Of a stretch of DNA of 64,000 bases, positions 45,962 through 57,504 are shown piece by piece. The stretch is from assembly GCF_041260155.1 (NCBI RefSeq), contig NC_091942.1:10557001-10621000 (forward strand), in the 5' to 3' direction. The first letter of the stretch is position 1. The number at the start of each line of letters is the position of its first letter. The stretch is from Ptychodera flava (lineage: Eukaryota; Hemichordata; Enteropneusta; Ptychoderidae). The position numbers were made by a program, and so were the translations under genes. Under the pieces are notes generated by a model. It ran no database searches, was not told the origin of the DNA, and saw only the letters and a list, made by a program, of their open reading frames with translations.

Positions 45962-46907
45962 GGGAGCGTTCAGTTTTTACGGCCTGGGGGGGCCGGCAAA
46001 ATCTTGTCGCCGGTGTTCAAAAAAATATAGACCTCCCTGCATTTTTCGCGAAAAAATGATGACCCCCCCCCTTTGTCAGACAAAAAAATTTGATGACCCC
46101 CCCCCCCCCCGCGGAAAATAACCAAAACCCACATGTCAAATTTACCCGTACGGTTTGCATTTGAACTCCGGTACGCGGCGCACTTTATTCGAGTAGCAGA
46201 GATGCCAGTGCACAAACTTCTCAGCCACATCCATGCAAACGTCTGTTAATTAGGACGACTGTAAGGCAGTTTTTAACTTCATTTCCATAGACAACTTATG
46301 TCCATGGACATTGTATAAAGTAAACTTTATTGGAGTGGTTCGCCATAGGCAGCACTCCGGTTAAGAGGGTCATGGGCCATTACGTAATGTCAACTTTATT
46401 CTAGTGGGTAACCAAAGGTGGCTCGATGGTAAAAAGAGGGTCGATCATGGTCATTGCACGAAGTAAACTTTACTGAATAGGGCCGCTGAAGGCGTCCGGC
46501 CATAAAGATGGTCATGGGGTATTACAATAAGGTCAATTTATTGTAGTGGGCCGCCACAGGCGGTCCGCCGGTAAAGAGGGTTGATCATGGCCATTGCATG
46601 AAGTAAACCTAATTGGAGTGGGCCGCCAAAGAAGTCTGCCCGTTAAGAGGGTCATGGGTAATACATAAAGTATATTTATTGTAGTGGGCCGCCAAAGGCG
46701 GCCCACCGGTAAAGAGGGTTGATCATGGCCATGGCATAAAGTGAACTTTATTGTAGGTATTATGATTTTGAAAATGTGGTGACCCCCCCCCTTTCCTACC
46801 AGTGAAAAAGTGATGACCCCCCCCCCTTCGTGGATTCCAAAATTATGATGACCCACGCCTGGATTTTGCTGGGGCCCCCCCCCCGGCCATAAAAACTGAA
46901 CGGTCCC
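45962..46907. mobile_element. Harbinger-like non-autonomous element H1 (946 bp, TAA duplication)
   Basis: The ends read GGGAGCGTTCAGTTTTTACG and, at the right, the complement of GGGACCGTTCAGTTTTTATG. TAA lies directly outside both ends (45959-45961 and 46908-46910), and the foldback's left arm shows the empty site. Three-base TWA duplications are typical of PIF/Harbinger. Internally it has G/C homopolymers near each end and six ~70-bp tandem units of two alternating types (about 46310-46763). There is no transposase frame. A 946-bp copy lies at 49567. Confidence 0.8.
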
Positions 46908-47039
46908 TAAGCTGCGTTTTTAGACTTGTGCAAAGTTCGCATTTCTCTCTCTGTGCGAGGGGACCATTTCGCGTCCGCCATTTTGAATCTTGTTCGATAG
47001 CCAGTAACAATGCCCTGCTCCGCAGAGCTAGGTTTAGAA

Positions 47040-48410
47040 TGGGATTGTGAAATAGGATTTGGAATGGCATGATGTGTTGTCAAATGAAATTCGAAAGAGC
47101 ATGTTGAGTTGTGAAATAGGATTTGCAATGGCATGTTGTGTTGTGAAATGACATTCGAAAGAGCATGTTGTATTGTGAAATAGAAAATGGAATAGCATAC
47201 ACAGTTGTGGAATAGGATACGGAGTAGTGGAATAGCATGTTGAGTAGTGAAATAGGATTTGCAATGGCATGTTGTGTTGTGAAATGAAATTCGAAAGAGC
47301 ATGTTGAATTGTGAAATAGAAAATGGAATAGCATACACAGTTGTGGAATAGGATACGGAGTAGTGGAATAGCATGTTGAGTAGTGAAATAGGATTTGCAA
47401 TGGCATGTTGTGTTGTGAAATGAAATTCGAAAGAGCATGTTGAATTGTGAAATAGAAAATGGAATAGCATCACATGTTGTGGAATAGGATACGGAGTAGT
47501 GGAATAGCATGTTGAGTAGTGAAATAGAATTTGCAATGGCATGTATGTTGTCAAATGAAATTCGAAAGAGCATGTTGAGTTGTGAAATAGGATTTGCAAT
47601 GGCATGTTGTGTTGTGAAATGAAATTCGAAAGAGCATGTTGAATTGTGAAATAGAAAATGGAATAGCATACACAGGTGTGGAATAGGATACGGAGTATGG
47701 AATAGCATGTTGAGTAGTGAAATAGGATTTGCAATGGCATGTTGTGTTGTGAAATGAAATTCGAAAGAGCATGTTGAATTGTGAAATAGAAAATGGAATA
47801 GCATACACAGTTGTGAATAGGATACGGAGTAGTGGAATAGCATGTTGAGTAGTGAAATAGGATTTGCAATGGCATGTTGTGTTGTGAAATGAAATTCGAA
47901 AGAGCATGTTGACTTGTGAAATAGAAAATGGAATGGCATACACAGGTGTGGAATAGGATACGGAGTAGTGGAATAGCATGTTGAGTAGTGAAATAGGATT
48001 TGCAATGGCATGTTGTGTTGTGAAATGAAATTCGAAAGAGCATGTTGAATTGTGAAATAGAAAATGGAATAGCATACACAGTTGTGGAATAGGATACGGA
48101 GTAGTGGAATAGCATGTTGACTAGTGAAATAGGATTTGCAATGGCATGTTGTGTTGTGAAATGAAATTCGAAAGAGCATGTTGAATTGTGAAATAGAAAA
48201 TGGAATAGCTACACAGGTGTGGAATAGGATACGAGTATGAGAAGAGCATGTTGACTATGTGAAATAGATTTGGAATGGCATGTTGTGTTGTCAAATGAAA
48301 TTCGAAAGAGCATGTTGAATTGTGAAATAGAAAATGGAATGGCATACACAGTTGTGGAATAGGATACGAGTAGTGAATAGCATGTTGATAGTGAAATAGA
48401 AATCGGAGTT
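47040..48410 (-). repeat. 136-bp higher-order tandem array, right foldback arm
   Basis: This is the same array as at 42160-42770, read on the minus strand. It is about twice as long, with some truncated units toward the outer end. It yields minus-strand open frames of up to 402 codons that are satellite artefacts, for the reason given for the left array. Confidence 0.85.
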
Positions 48411-48669
48411 GGCATGTCAAGTTGTAAAATCAAAGTAGTAATTTTGGCATGGATTGGACACCATACTAATGTACACACAGTAAGAACATTATCAGTCTTC
48501 GTTAAACCGCGGATGATATCTCTTGGACAAGACACCCGCCGTCCTTGTCTCGCCTGAATGTAATGGTAGATACCGTATCGTGCAGTGAACTTATAGAAAA
48601 CTGCTTAAATGATCTATGCATTGGCTCTCCTCTTTTATTGTGACCTCACCGGTTTGTTTGTTCTCGCGC

Positions 48670-48677
48670 TGACGTCA
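48670..48677. promoter_or_regulatory. Palindromic CRE TGACGTCA upstream of 2TM gene 2
   Basis: TGACGTCA lies exactly 100 bases before the ATG at 48770, as in paralogue 1. A TAATATAT block follows at 48684-48691. Paralogues 3 and 4 show no such site in their near upstream. Confidence 0.6.
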
Positions 48678-48769
48678 TGCATGTAATATATGCCTGGTGA
48701 AAACGAGATTACATCGAAATAGGTGAGCGCGGACGTCAGTGTTGGCAAGCTTCAGTGTGGGCAATCATC

Positions 48770-50970
48770 ATGGGTAAAGGTGGAAGAAAAGTAACCTTGA
48801 TCCGTCTAGGAAACGACTGCACGGGAGGTCCTATCGCCTACACCAGGCGGTACCCGGGAGTTTTGTTTGTCATTGGGATGATAATTTTTGTCCAGGGCGC
48901 GTTGCTGTGTGTTTTCGGGCGTTTCTTTCTGGTGGGTGTATGTCTTGTCTGCCTCGGTTTGCCGTTCATTATCGTTGGCATCGTCGGCAACGTTATTGTT
49001 CGTCGTCGCGAGGCGCAGAATCAACAAGCGGCGCCGACGGCGATCGTGACGACCGTCTATCCCGGGAACCAGGTTACGACTACTAGCCAGGTCGTTGCCT
49101 ATCACGGAGGTTCAACGGCACCGCCTGTTCTGCACTACCCGACACATCCGACGAACATGTATCATCAGACGGCTGCCAACTACCCACGACAACAACAATA
49201 CCCAAGGTGAGAGTGCCCTAGTCTAGCACACATGTTACTATATGGATTATGGTGTACGCAAGCACAGTTTACTACAACGTAACCTATAGCTTCATCTTGT
49301 ATGACATGAAACATTTGTGTTGCGACAGTTTCAGAATCCCTTTAGTTGTGTCAAATGTGCGAAGCAACATGAAATTATGCCGAACATGGATATTATCTGG
49401 TTTTCTGAAAAGTAGGTCATTAGACAAAGGCTACACTGACGCGTCTTTATTCAGTACATGCAATTCTGACATCAAAATGGAACGACTGTCCTACACATAG
49501 AAGCCCCGCAATCTTTTCATGAAGCATGGTTTTCATCTAGCTCCAGAAATCGCTGCGACAGCGTTAGGGACCGTTCAGTTTTTACGGCCGGGGGGGGGGG
49601 GGCGCAAAATCTTGTCGCCGGTGTTCAAAAAAATATAGACCCCCCTGCATTTTTCGCGAAAAAATGATGACCCCCCCCTTTGTCAGACGAAAAATTTTGA
49701 TGACCCCCCCCCCCCCCAGCTGAAAAATAACCAAAACCCATATGTCAAATTTACCCGCACGGTTTGGATTTGAACTCCGGTACGCGGCGCACTTTATTCG
49801 TGTAGCAGAGATGCCAGTGCACAAACTTCTCAGCCACATCCATGCAAACGTCTGTTAATTAGGACGACTGTAAGGCAATTTTGAACTTCATTTCCATAGA
49901 CAACTTATGTCCATGGACATTGTGTAAAGTAAACTTTATTGGAGTGGTTCGCCAAAGGCAGCCCTCCGGTTAAGAGGGTCATGGGCCATTACGTAAAGTC
50001 AACTTTATTCTAGTGGGCAACCAAAGGTGGCCCGCTGGTAAAAAGAGGGTCGATCATGGCCATTGCACGAAGTAAACTTTACTGAACAGGGCCGCTGAAG
50101 GCGTCCGGCCGTTAAGATGGTCATGGGGTATTACAATAAAGTCAATTTATTGTAGTGGGCCGCCGCAGGCGGCCCGCCGGTAAAGAGGGTCGATCATGGC
50201 CATTGCATGAAGTAAACCTAATTGGAGTGGGCCGCCAAAGGCGTCTGCCCGTTAAGAGGGTCATGGGTAATACATAAAGTATATTTATTGTAGTGGGCCG
50301 CCGAAGGCGGCCCGCCGGTAAAGAGGGTCGATATAGCCATGGCATAAAAGTGAACTTTATTGTAGGTATTATGTTTTTGAAAATGTGGTGCCCCCCCCCC
50401 CTTTCCTACCAGTGAAAAAGTGATGACCCCCCCTTCTCGGATTCCAAAATTATGATGACCCCCCCCCCTGGATTTTGCCGGGGCCCCCCGGCCGTAAAAA
50501 CTGAACTGTCCCTTACATTGACACGCTAAACATAACTATATTCGGGTCCACTTTTACTCACCACACTCGCGAATTCGCGGCATAAAGGAATAGAAATATG
50601 ATGATAGGGAATTCAAAATGGAACCTTTTTACTAACTCATTCCCATTAAACCAGCATTTGCGTCCTGCCCTATTACCCCTATCAGTAAGACTAATTATCT
50701 GAAATTCTTGCTGGTTAAGAATGATTCTGTACAGTGATTTTTTGATCGAGTTTCTAAGTACATTATGTTCACTCTTTCAGTAGTGTCTCTGGATACCCTC
50801 AACCAGTACAACAAACTCAACAGCCGACTGCCACAGCACCTCCATCGCAAGATGTAAACCCCTCTGCCCAGTATGGATTTCAGCCTACAGCTTACACATA
50901 CACGCATACAGCGGCGACGGATCCACCTGCCGGTCCCCCTCCCAGCTATGACAGTGTGACGTCATCGTAA
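48770..50970 (+). CDS. Two-transmembrane PPxY-tail protein, paralogue 2 (208 aa)
   Basis: Exons are 48770-49206 and 50781-50970, 627 bases, phase-2 junction with a GTGAGA donor. It begins MGKGGRKVTLIRLGNDC, then GGPIAYTRRYPG, closest to paralogue 1. Two helices (about residues 29-48 and 50-74) have hardly any loop between them, followed by VRRRE. The tail is rich in Gln, Tyr and Thr, with VNPSAQYGFQPTAYTY and the ending [12 protein letters not shown]. Both ends are predicted cytosolic, and the PPSY motif is a probable WW ligand. The intron of 1,574 bases carries a 946-bp Harbinger-like insertion. The second exon has no start codon of its own and is short; its place rests on the acceptor (CACTCTTTCAG), phase and strong similarity to the other three. 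Confidence 0.85.
49567..50512. mobile_element. Harbinger-like non-autonomous element H2 (946 bp, TTA duplication)
   Basis: The ends read GGGACCGTTCAGTTTTTACG and the complement of GGGACAGTTCAGTTTTTACG, flanked by TTA at 49564-49566 and 50513-50515. Length equals H1, the interior including the six ~70-bp units is closely similar, and the orientation is the same. It is inserted in the intron of 2TM paralogue 2. Confidence 0.8.
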
Positions 50971-51640
50971 GGACGTACGCTCGGCGGTTCAGACAGTAAC
51001 AAGCCAACAAACCAACATCTTGTTCATCTGATGGAGCGAGGAGGGGGAAGGGGCTACGGAAAGTACCATTAAACTTTTGACGGGCAGGAGAGAATGATTA
51101 CGTGTACATTTACTTGTTTCGAAATTTGAGAAATGTAATTAGAGACCTGGCACATGATACCACGGTTACGTGGGGTACAGAGTAACCGTGATCATACATA
51201 CATGCTTTTCGGCAGAATTTCACACCCTTTTTCAGTTTGGTATGTTGTGCATATAAGTGCTGCACAAAATGTTTCCGCTATTTTTACGCTTCTCATTTAC
51301 TCCCCGTTTCGCACAACCTCCTCTTTCGATCTATTGACAAACAGCACACACAGAGTCCAACGTGTAAACATTTTTGCAACCTCCCATTAGAATGGCGTCT
51401 AGCGATTGCTAATACTTTTACGCAGTAATCTAAGTTTGCTATGACGACATGTAATATGCATCATCGGATAGGTCATTTCGCATTATGACTTTCCTGTATA
51501 GTCTAATCACAGTCCACCACTGATGGAGGGACTGTGATCCAATCACAGTGAATTTTTACGGATACTTTCATACAAACCAAGTATATACTTATTTGGAGTT
51601 GCTTCGGATACTTTTCACAAATTATTAGATTGTTCAGGCT

Positions 51641-51642
<2 letters not shown>

Positions 51643-51696
<54 letters not shown>
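51643..51696. repeat. Microsatellite (TA)n
   Basis: About 27 TA units. Confidence 0.9.
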
Positions 51697-51699
<3 letters not shown>

Positions 51700-52973
51700 T
51701 GTTAAAATATTAAAAAAGTTCGCTTCATTTAAAGTGTTGTCGCATATATGCTACACACATGCACGCACGCACACACGCGTTGTATATCCTTGAATTTGAT
51801 TTATGTAACAAATACATGTATATATGTAATTTTAATCTGTTCTTAAAGAGTCTATTTATTGTGCATTTCTATTGTTAACAACTGATTTATTAGAAATTCA
51901 TCTTTCAAAAAGTCGATACATCTCAAGCCATTGGTGTCAACCGAAAGTTTGTGGGTAAATAACTTCATTCCTGTACTTGTAAATTGACTTTGTCATTCTA
52001 CTTTTTATTAACTTTTGTGTTATTTCTTTACTACATGTTTTATCGTTTTCATTGAGTTCGAAAGCTCCACAGGCACACTATATTATCAACACAAAAATGT
52101 CCAGTACTAGTCACCCAAAGTAGTGGCAAACATGGCTATCTTAGTCATTTTACGCCACTTAGTGATCAGTCGTAGAAAGGCAATAATTACTACGTGTATA
52201 TGTTGGTATGTCCTTCTCTCGTTCAATTCTCAGCAAGAGGATTTGCCGAATGCAGATCGGGGCCGGTGTTTAGTCTCTCTTGTCTACAGATTTGTAAGCA
52301 ATTATGCAAAAAATTCCTTCATCACTGATTTGATGTGGGATTTCTCTGGATCATACGATACAGCAAATCTTATTTCCATGTGCACGAAATTGTTTTTGGA
52401 ATTTGTCGTTGAACCGAATGAATTTGTCTCGCACTACTATCGTTAATGAAATGATTGTTCTTATAAATAATGGTATTTTCCGTCATGATAACCGCCATCA
52501 CCAATTATGACGTCACCATGTTATTATCGTCATAAATTTCGTCGTCTTAATTTCATCATCACAATCATCAAGTTCATCGATGTTTTTCTTCTTTTGTTCT
52601 TACGTTAATGATATTAAAACTGTGTAACTTAAAAGTAAATTGTCCTCACTGTCGCATTTACCTTGAATTTTACGTCGGTTATGTAAGTAAAATTATTATA
52701 AATTTTATCTGATGTGATAATAAAATTTGTTAGTTTGTTTAGTAAACACTGAGTGTTTTTTCGATCCAAACGATATTATCAGTGACAACATATTGCTCGG
52801 ATGTTACCCATGAGCAGTTTTGTGTCTGTATGTCACCTTTGATTGCCGATATAGTTCTGTACCTTTTTCGTTTGTGACCATTTTAGCCTCAATGTGGCTT
52901 TATGGATTACCAATACGAATTTCAAGATCAGCCGACTATATGTTGTATTGGTTTGGAAACTAACCTGGTCAAG

Positions 52974-53166
52974 TTAAAGGTATACTGTCACCTATTTCAA
53001 TTTTGCCACAGTTACCGTGGAGAGAGAAAATCTAACCAATCACAGATTTTAAGCCAGTGGCCACTTTTTAAAAACAGCGCCCTCACATGGGCATTTTGAA
53101 TACCAAGGAATGCTCCTCTGACCATATATGGGCATATTTAGATTACAGGTGACTGTATACCTTTAA
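52974..53166. mobile_element. TTAA-flanked MITE, 'AGGTATACTGTCACCT' family
   Basis: The left end is TTAAAGGTATACTGTCACCT and the right end reads AGGTGACTGTATACCTTTAA, inverted with one mismatch. TTAA is present at both borders and total length is 193 bp. A piggyBac-type non-autonomous element is inferred. It is the third distinct TTAA family in the window. Confidence 0.75.
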
Positions 53167-55091
53167 GGTTATTATGAGAACGTCTTCTCCACAGGGACGC
53201 CGACAACTGTGTATGTCGAAAGTTTCTCGCCTGTTTCGCGCGTTAGAAATTGCCCTTCATCAGTTCAAGTCACCATTGGGTTTGTACCCTTTATTTCTGA
53301 CAAGTGTTACATACATACCTTCATAATACTTACGTATACAGACATGCTTCAAAATCTACAGTTCAAGAGATGCGTGCACACTGTTAAAATGTTGAAAAGT
53401 TGAAGAAGCTATCTTGGTTACATAGACTAATCCTTTTTGTCACAGAGTGAAACTAAACCACGAAGGAATGGAAAACTTGCGTCCATTTTCGGAGCCACAG
53501 TTGGGGATACCCCATATGTGTCTATTTCTATAAAATAAACGGGCAAGCATTTGGACCCGATAAATAATCGAAAAGAAAATACTCGGGACACACATCAATC
53601 CAAGCGAGTCAGATCCAGAGTATGTACATAGTTATCTTGTCATCCTGAATATGTCACGAATTCAATTAGTAAGCCTAGTCCAGAAAAGTTTCGTATCTAT
53701 CGCATTTATAGGTACTATCCTGTATATAAGCCGCATGCGAAAACTCCATGGCTTAGTTTGTTCACTGGTTAAAGAATGTAAAATATATTTGCTTAAAATA
53801 AAATACGGATTATTAAACGAGTTCAAGGAAGTGACATATTGGCACATTTGGTGGATCCGCGACAGCAAACACTATAAGGTTGCTTGCTAATATATATCTA
53901 CATTCGACACATTATATGTGTGTACGGTCAGCTACAATATCGCAAACCCCATCATAAACATGCCCGCGTCTTAGGCAATCGTGTATATGGCAAAAAAGAA
54001 AAACTTTGTTGTCACTTGGTTCTTCTTGTGACATCATGTTTAAGGCTTTACCAAGTGATAAAGCAGCTTTGTGAACATGCCTTGGTGTCAATGCTAATTT
54101 GAAAATTTGCAGAATCAGCTATTCAAATGCAAAGGCTTTTCACTGCTTTGTAGCATATTTCACTTATAGTTTTCACTCGTTGAGGTGCAACGGTCATGCA
54201 GGCATTGGCATCAATTTAAAATGTAATGATGAGATTCAGTGTGGTCGTCTGGTAGCCCGTATTTTATAAAAAAAATATTTCGGAGCGTCATGCATGGATG
54301 TCTTATCACTACTAAAATGAAATATAACAAACAACGTTGTTTGGCAATTTGATCCGATATGGTCGCGATCGCCTGGTTGTCATATTGTTATGTCATGTTC
54401 ATGTGTACGGCCGTTATGTAGACCACCCTAACTGATTTTGTTCAGACTAGGCACAAGACTTTGCACAATAAAGTAGCAGTACTCAGTCCCTGGTTCTCGC
54501 TTTACTTGTGGTTGGCAGTCATTGTTTACGTTATTCTAATCCTTTGTTCTCCTCAAAGTCTTGCACAGTTAGTAATGCTCAGAGATTGAGCTGATAAAAA
54601 ATATATGACTTGACCATTTAAACTTTTCTCACCGGAGTGTTTCCAGCCAGTCTGTTGCGCTGAGAAAAAATATATTCTATATAACGAATTGGTTTTGGTG
54701 CAGTCAAACTTAAGACTGTATCAAAAACAACTCGACAAAAAAGGGTTTGCCCGAACAAAATGTTTGATATTCATTTTCAGATCAATATTTGTGCTGACTT
54801 TTGAGGTGCGTATTTATATATATGCCACAGTATACAGATGTCTTCATTGGAATTAGTGCTCGATGCCAAAAGTCCTCAAATCCCTTCAAGTGCCCCCAAC
54901 ATACCCTTGATATTTTCAAGTCCCCCGTGTTTGTGAATGCAGCTATAGGCCTATATAGGCTGATTTGATGTAAAGCCAGCCATGAAAGAAATAGCTGAGC
55001 AAATTCCCGGGAGCAAAATGCCACAAATGAAATTTCGATCGGCTAATTTCTCTCGCGTGTAAGCTTATTCGTCATCGATTGTGTTTGTTGC

Positions 55092-55110
55092 GGGGGGGGG
55101 GGGGGGGGGG
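55092..55110. repeat. Homopolymer G run (19 bases)
   Basis: There are 19 consecutive G bases. Confidence 0.9.
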
Positions 55111-55267
55111 ACCGGGTACCCATAATCCGTTAATTTTCAAGTGTGTCGTCTGATCGATCGTTGCAGAGTTCCTCTCATCGTACGCTACCACCCATTCGTC
55201 AGAGAATACTTACCTCCCTGCGTACGCACTCAGCGCGCGCGGAGAGGCTGGAAAGGGAATATATAAC

Positions 55268-55424
55268 CACAGTCGTTTGGTGGGCTATTCAGTTCTGGGA
55301 CTATTTCACCCATAGACGAGTGTACAGAAGCGAGAAACACCTCAACTTGGGTTGTTTCTCGCTTCTGTACACTCGTCTATGGGTGGCATAGTCCCGGAGC
55401 TGAATAGCCCACCAAACGACTGTG
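55268..55424. mobile_element. 157-bp near-perfect palindromic element with 7-bp target duplication
   Basis: Arms of about 70 bp (CACAGTCGTTTGGTGGGC at the left end) fold around a loop of about 13 bases near 55346. ATATAAC lies directly outside both ends (55261-55267 and 55425-55431). It is a short foldback-type MITE, about 230 bp upstream of the start codon of 2TM paralogue 3. Confidence 0.75.
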
Positions 55425-55655
55425 ATATAACCAATCATCATTCGTCAAACGAAGATGCATTACGCATGTGTTACATGTGTTACGCAACAGCGTGTGAGAC
55501 CCATAGTGATCACAGTACAGTCCCACTGAGGTTTATGGAGAGCGTGTGACACAGGGTACGACTGTCTTTTCCATCCCGGAGTTCACCATTTCACCAGGGA
55601 AGTCATTTTGGTGCCAGTCCTGAGACTGACTGACTAACTGACAGGGCATGTCAAG

Positions 55656-56633
55656 ATGGCGAACGACGAGGTGGTTTCCGATGGTACGACAAATGAAATA
55701 AAACTATGCGGGATTCCCACCTTTGGGAGAGACTGCAAGGGCGGCCCTCGCCTATACATTAGAAGATATCCTGCTACAATAATACTGGTAGGGCTTGTTC
55801 TTACCGCTGCCGGTGCAGTGGTTATGGGAGTAACCTTTTATACGTACAACATCCTCATCGCCGGCGGAGTTATGACTACCATAGGTTTTGCATTTTATTT
55901 CCTGCGATATTACCAGTTGCGATCGGCTAGTCGAGCACAGGGACAGAACCGTAACGAGGTAGCGAGGGCCGATTATTACCCGAATCGAGTGACTCCCGCC
56001 GGAGATTCAGTGAATGGTACCAACCTCTACCACACACCGGAATCTAATCGTCAATCAAGGTGAGTTGCCATGAACAAAGAGAAGTAAATTCAATTCATAC
56101 GCGAGCGGTGAATTCGAATATTCTGATTTCGTTTTCGAAATATTTAGCTGTATTTGATGTGGTAATAAGTTTTGTCAAGCAAAATAGTGGAAGAACTACC
56201 ATCTCTGCGCCCTGTTCAGTGTATTGCTCATATCACAACAAGCTTTGTTGTTGTCTCTGCACGTCATCGATGTGAGCCATTGTTCTGCTTGGTGCATTGA
56301 CTTCCCTCTTCGATAGGCCGTGTATTACGTAATACCTCATGAAAGTGCTATTTTCAGTATTTTATCTGTTATCGTGTCCATTTTGAATAACTAGACTTTT
56401 CTGATTGACTGAGTGCAGCTATCAGTCATTTTCAGAAAGCATTAGAATTTCTGCTTTGACATACATAAAATTAAGAGCTCTAGGTTTTCAAAATAAATCA
56501 GTTATAGAATAAATTTCGTCATATAAGCAGTGGTATTCATTATTAACGTCTTCCTCTTCATATATCTTCCCTTGTTCCATCGCAGTTACTCTACCAAGTA
56601 ACCATGTTAAAAACTGTATGATTCAATGATTAT

Positions 56634-56701
<68 letters not shown>

Positions 56702-56830
56702 AAGAAGTTTGCTATTTTCTGGTTTGTCTCAATTATAATTTTCAGGCCAATGTCACGAAATACCTTTGTGATTTACTTTTTGATCTTCTGCGCCTTGCTG
56801 GCCGTAGTATTCTTGAGTACACCAAGCCCG

Positions 56831-56895
<65 letters not shown>

Positions 56896-56920
56896 ATAGT
56901 ATTCTTGAGTACACCAAGCC

Positions 56921-56988
<68 letters not shown>

Positions 56989-57504
56989 TGTATTATAAAT
57001 AAATACGCACCTCAAAAAAATTTGCACAAATATTCATTTAAAATTGAGTATCAAACATTTTATTGCGGTAAATCCTTTTCTAGGAGTGCATTATGTGGTT
57101 TCACATGACACATGGAAACTTTTTTGTCGCTCGTAGCTACCAATATTTCAGAATCATAAACTAATACATTATGTTGTGGACTATTTTCATGAAGTACAAC
57201 TTTGAATGAAAAAGTACTCTATTAAGTTCTTGATTTTCAGAGTGATTCTATGTATTTTAATATTTTTAAAAGTTGAACTCACATTTATCGTGTGTATTCT
57301 TTCATTAGTGCGTGGGTATACCCTCGACAAGCAACCCCAACTCAGCAGCCGACAGCCACAGCGTATCCTGTTGAAGATGTAAACCCCTCACCCCAGTATG
57401 GGTTTCAGCCTGCACCCTACACATACTCGCGTGCAGCCACTGCAGAGCCTCCTGCCGATCCCCCTCCCAGCTATGACAGTGTGGTGTCACCGTACGGACG
57501 TTAG
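55656..57504 (+). CDS. Two-transmembrane PPxY-tail protein, paralogue 3 (199 aa)
   Basis: Exons are 55656-56059 and 57309-57504, 600 bases. The donor GTGAGT is at the same phase-2 place as in the paralogues. The N-terminus [17 protein letters not shown] is close to paralogue 4, followed by [20 protein letters not shown]. Two helices (about residues 40-60 and 66-86) are followed by a basic stretch with Arg (RSASRAQ). The tail has [17 protein letters not shown] and ends [15 protein letters not shown]. The same topology and WW-binding prediction apply. The 1,249-base intron carries three TA microsatellites. No CRE was found upstream; a 157-bp palindromic element lies there instead, so its control may differ from paralogues 1 and 2. 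Confidence 0.85.
56635..56986. repeat. Three (TA)n tracts with a duplicated spacer in the intron of 2TM gene 3
   Basis: TA tracts lie at about 56635-56699, 56831-56892 and 56922-56986. The sequence before the second and third tracts is a duplicated block (AGTATTCTTGAGTACACC, then AAGCCCG). The IYIYIY open frames on both strands are artefacts. Confidence 0.85.

Larger units (their letters stand above)
42096..48465. mobile_element. 6.4-kb foldback element with satellite-filled arms and nested insertions
   Basis: The ends are inverted: TATGGTGTCCAATCCATGCC at 42096 and its complement ending at 48465. The left arm runs to about 44222 and the right arm from about 45625. Each arm consists of a short unique tip, a tandem array (42160-42770 and 47040-48410), and a common inner segment (CTCTGCGGAGCAGGGCATTG, then GATCGATCACGATTTT). 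The central 1.4 kb is not inverted and no transposase-like frame was seen. The left arm holds a 973-bp related palindrome and the right arm a 946-bp Harbinger-like element. No target duplication could be fixed. It separates 2TM paralogues 1 and 2. Confidence 0.75.
50971..55655. other. Intergenic stretch between 2TM paralogues 2 and 3
   Basis: It holds a TA microsatellite, a TTAA MITE, a G run and a small palindromic element. The open frame 52123-52446 starts with a hydrophobic stretch but has no other support. No exon is called. Confidence 0.4.

Noticed and set aside
46907-48179. Minus-strand frames of 381 and 402 codons
   Set aside because: Same satellite in the other foldback arm; the tail reads into the inner arm segment.
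49582-49839. 85-codon minus-strand frame, with a relative at 45970-46230
   Set aside because: Both lie inside the Harbinger-like elements and run into homopolymer tracts. The likeness reflects the repeat, not a conserved protein.
52123-52446. 107-codon frame with a hydrophobic start
   Set aside because: Ordinary length for AT-rich DNA; no motif, splice context or paralogue.
56626-57108. 160-codon IYIYIY frame
   Set aside because: TA microsatellites inside an intron.
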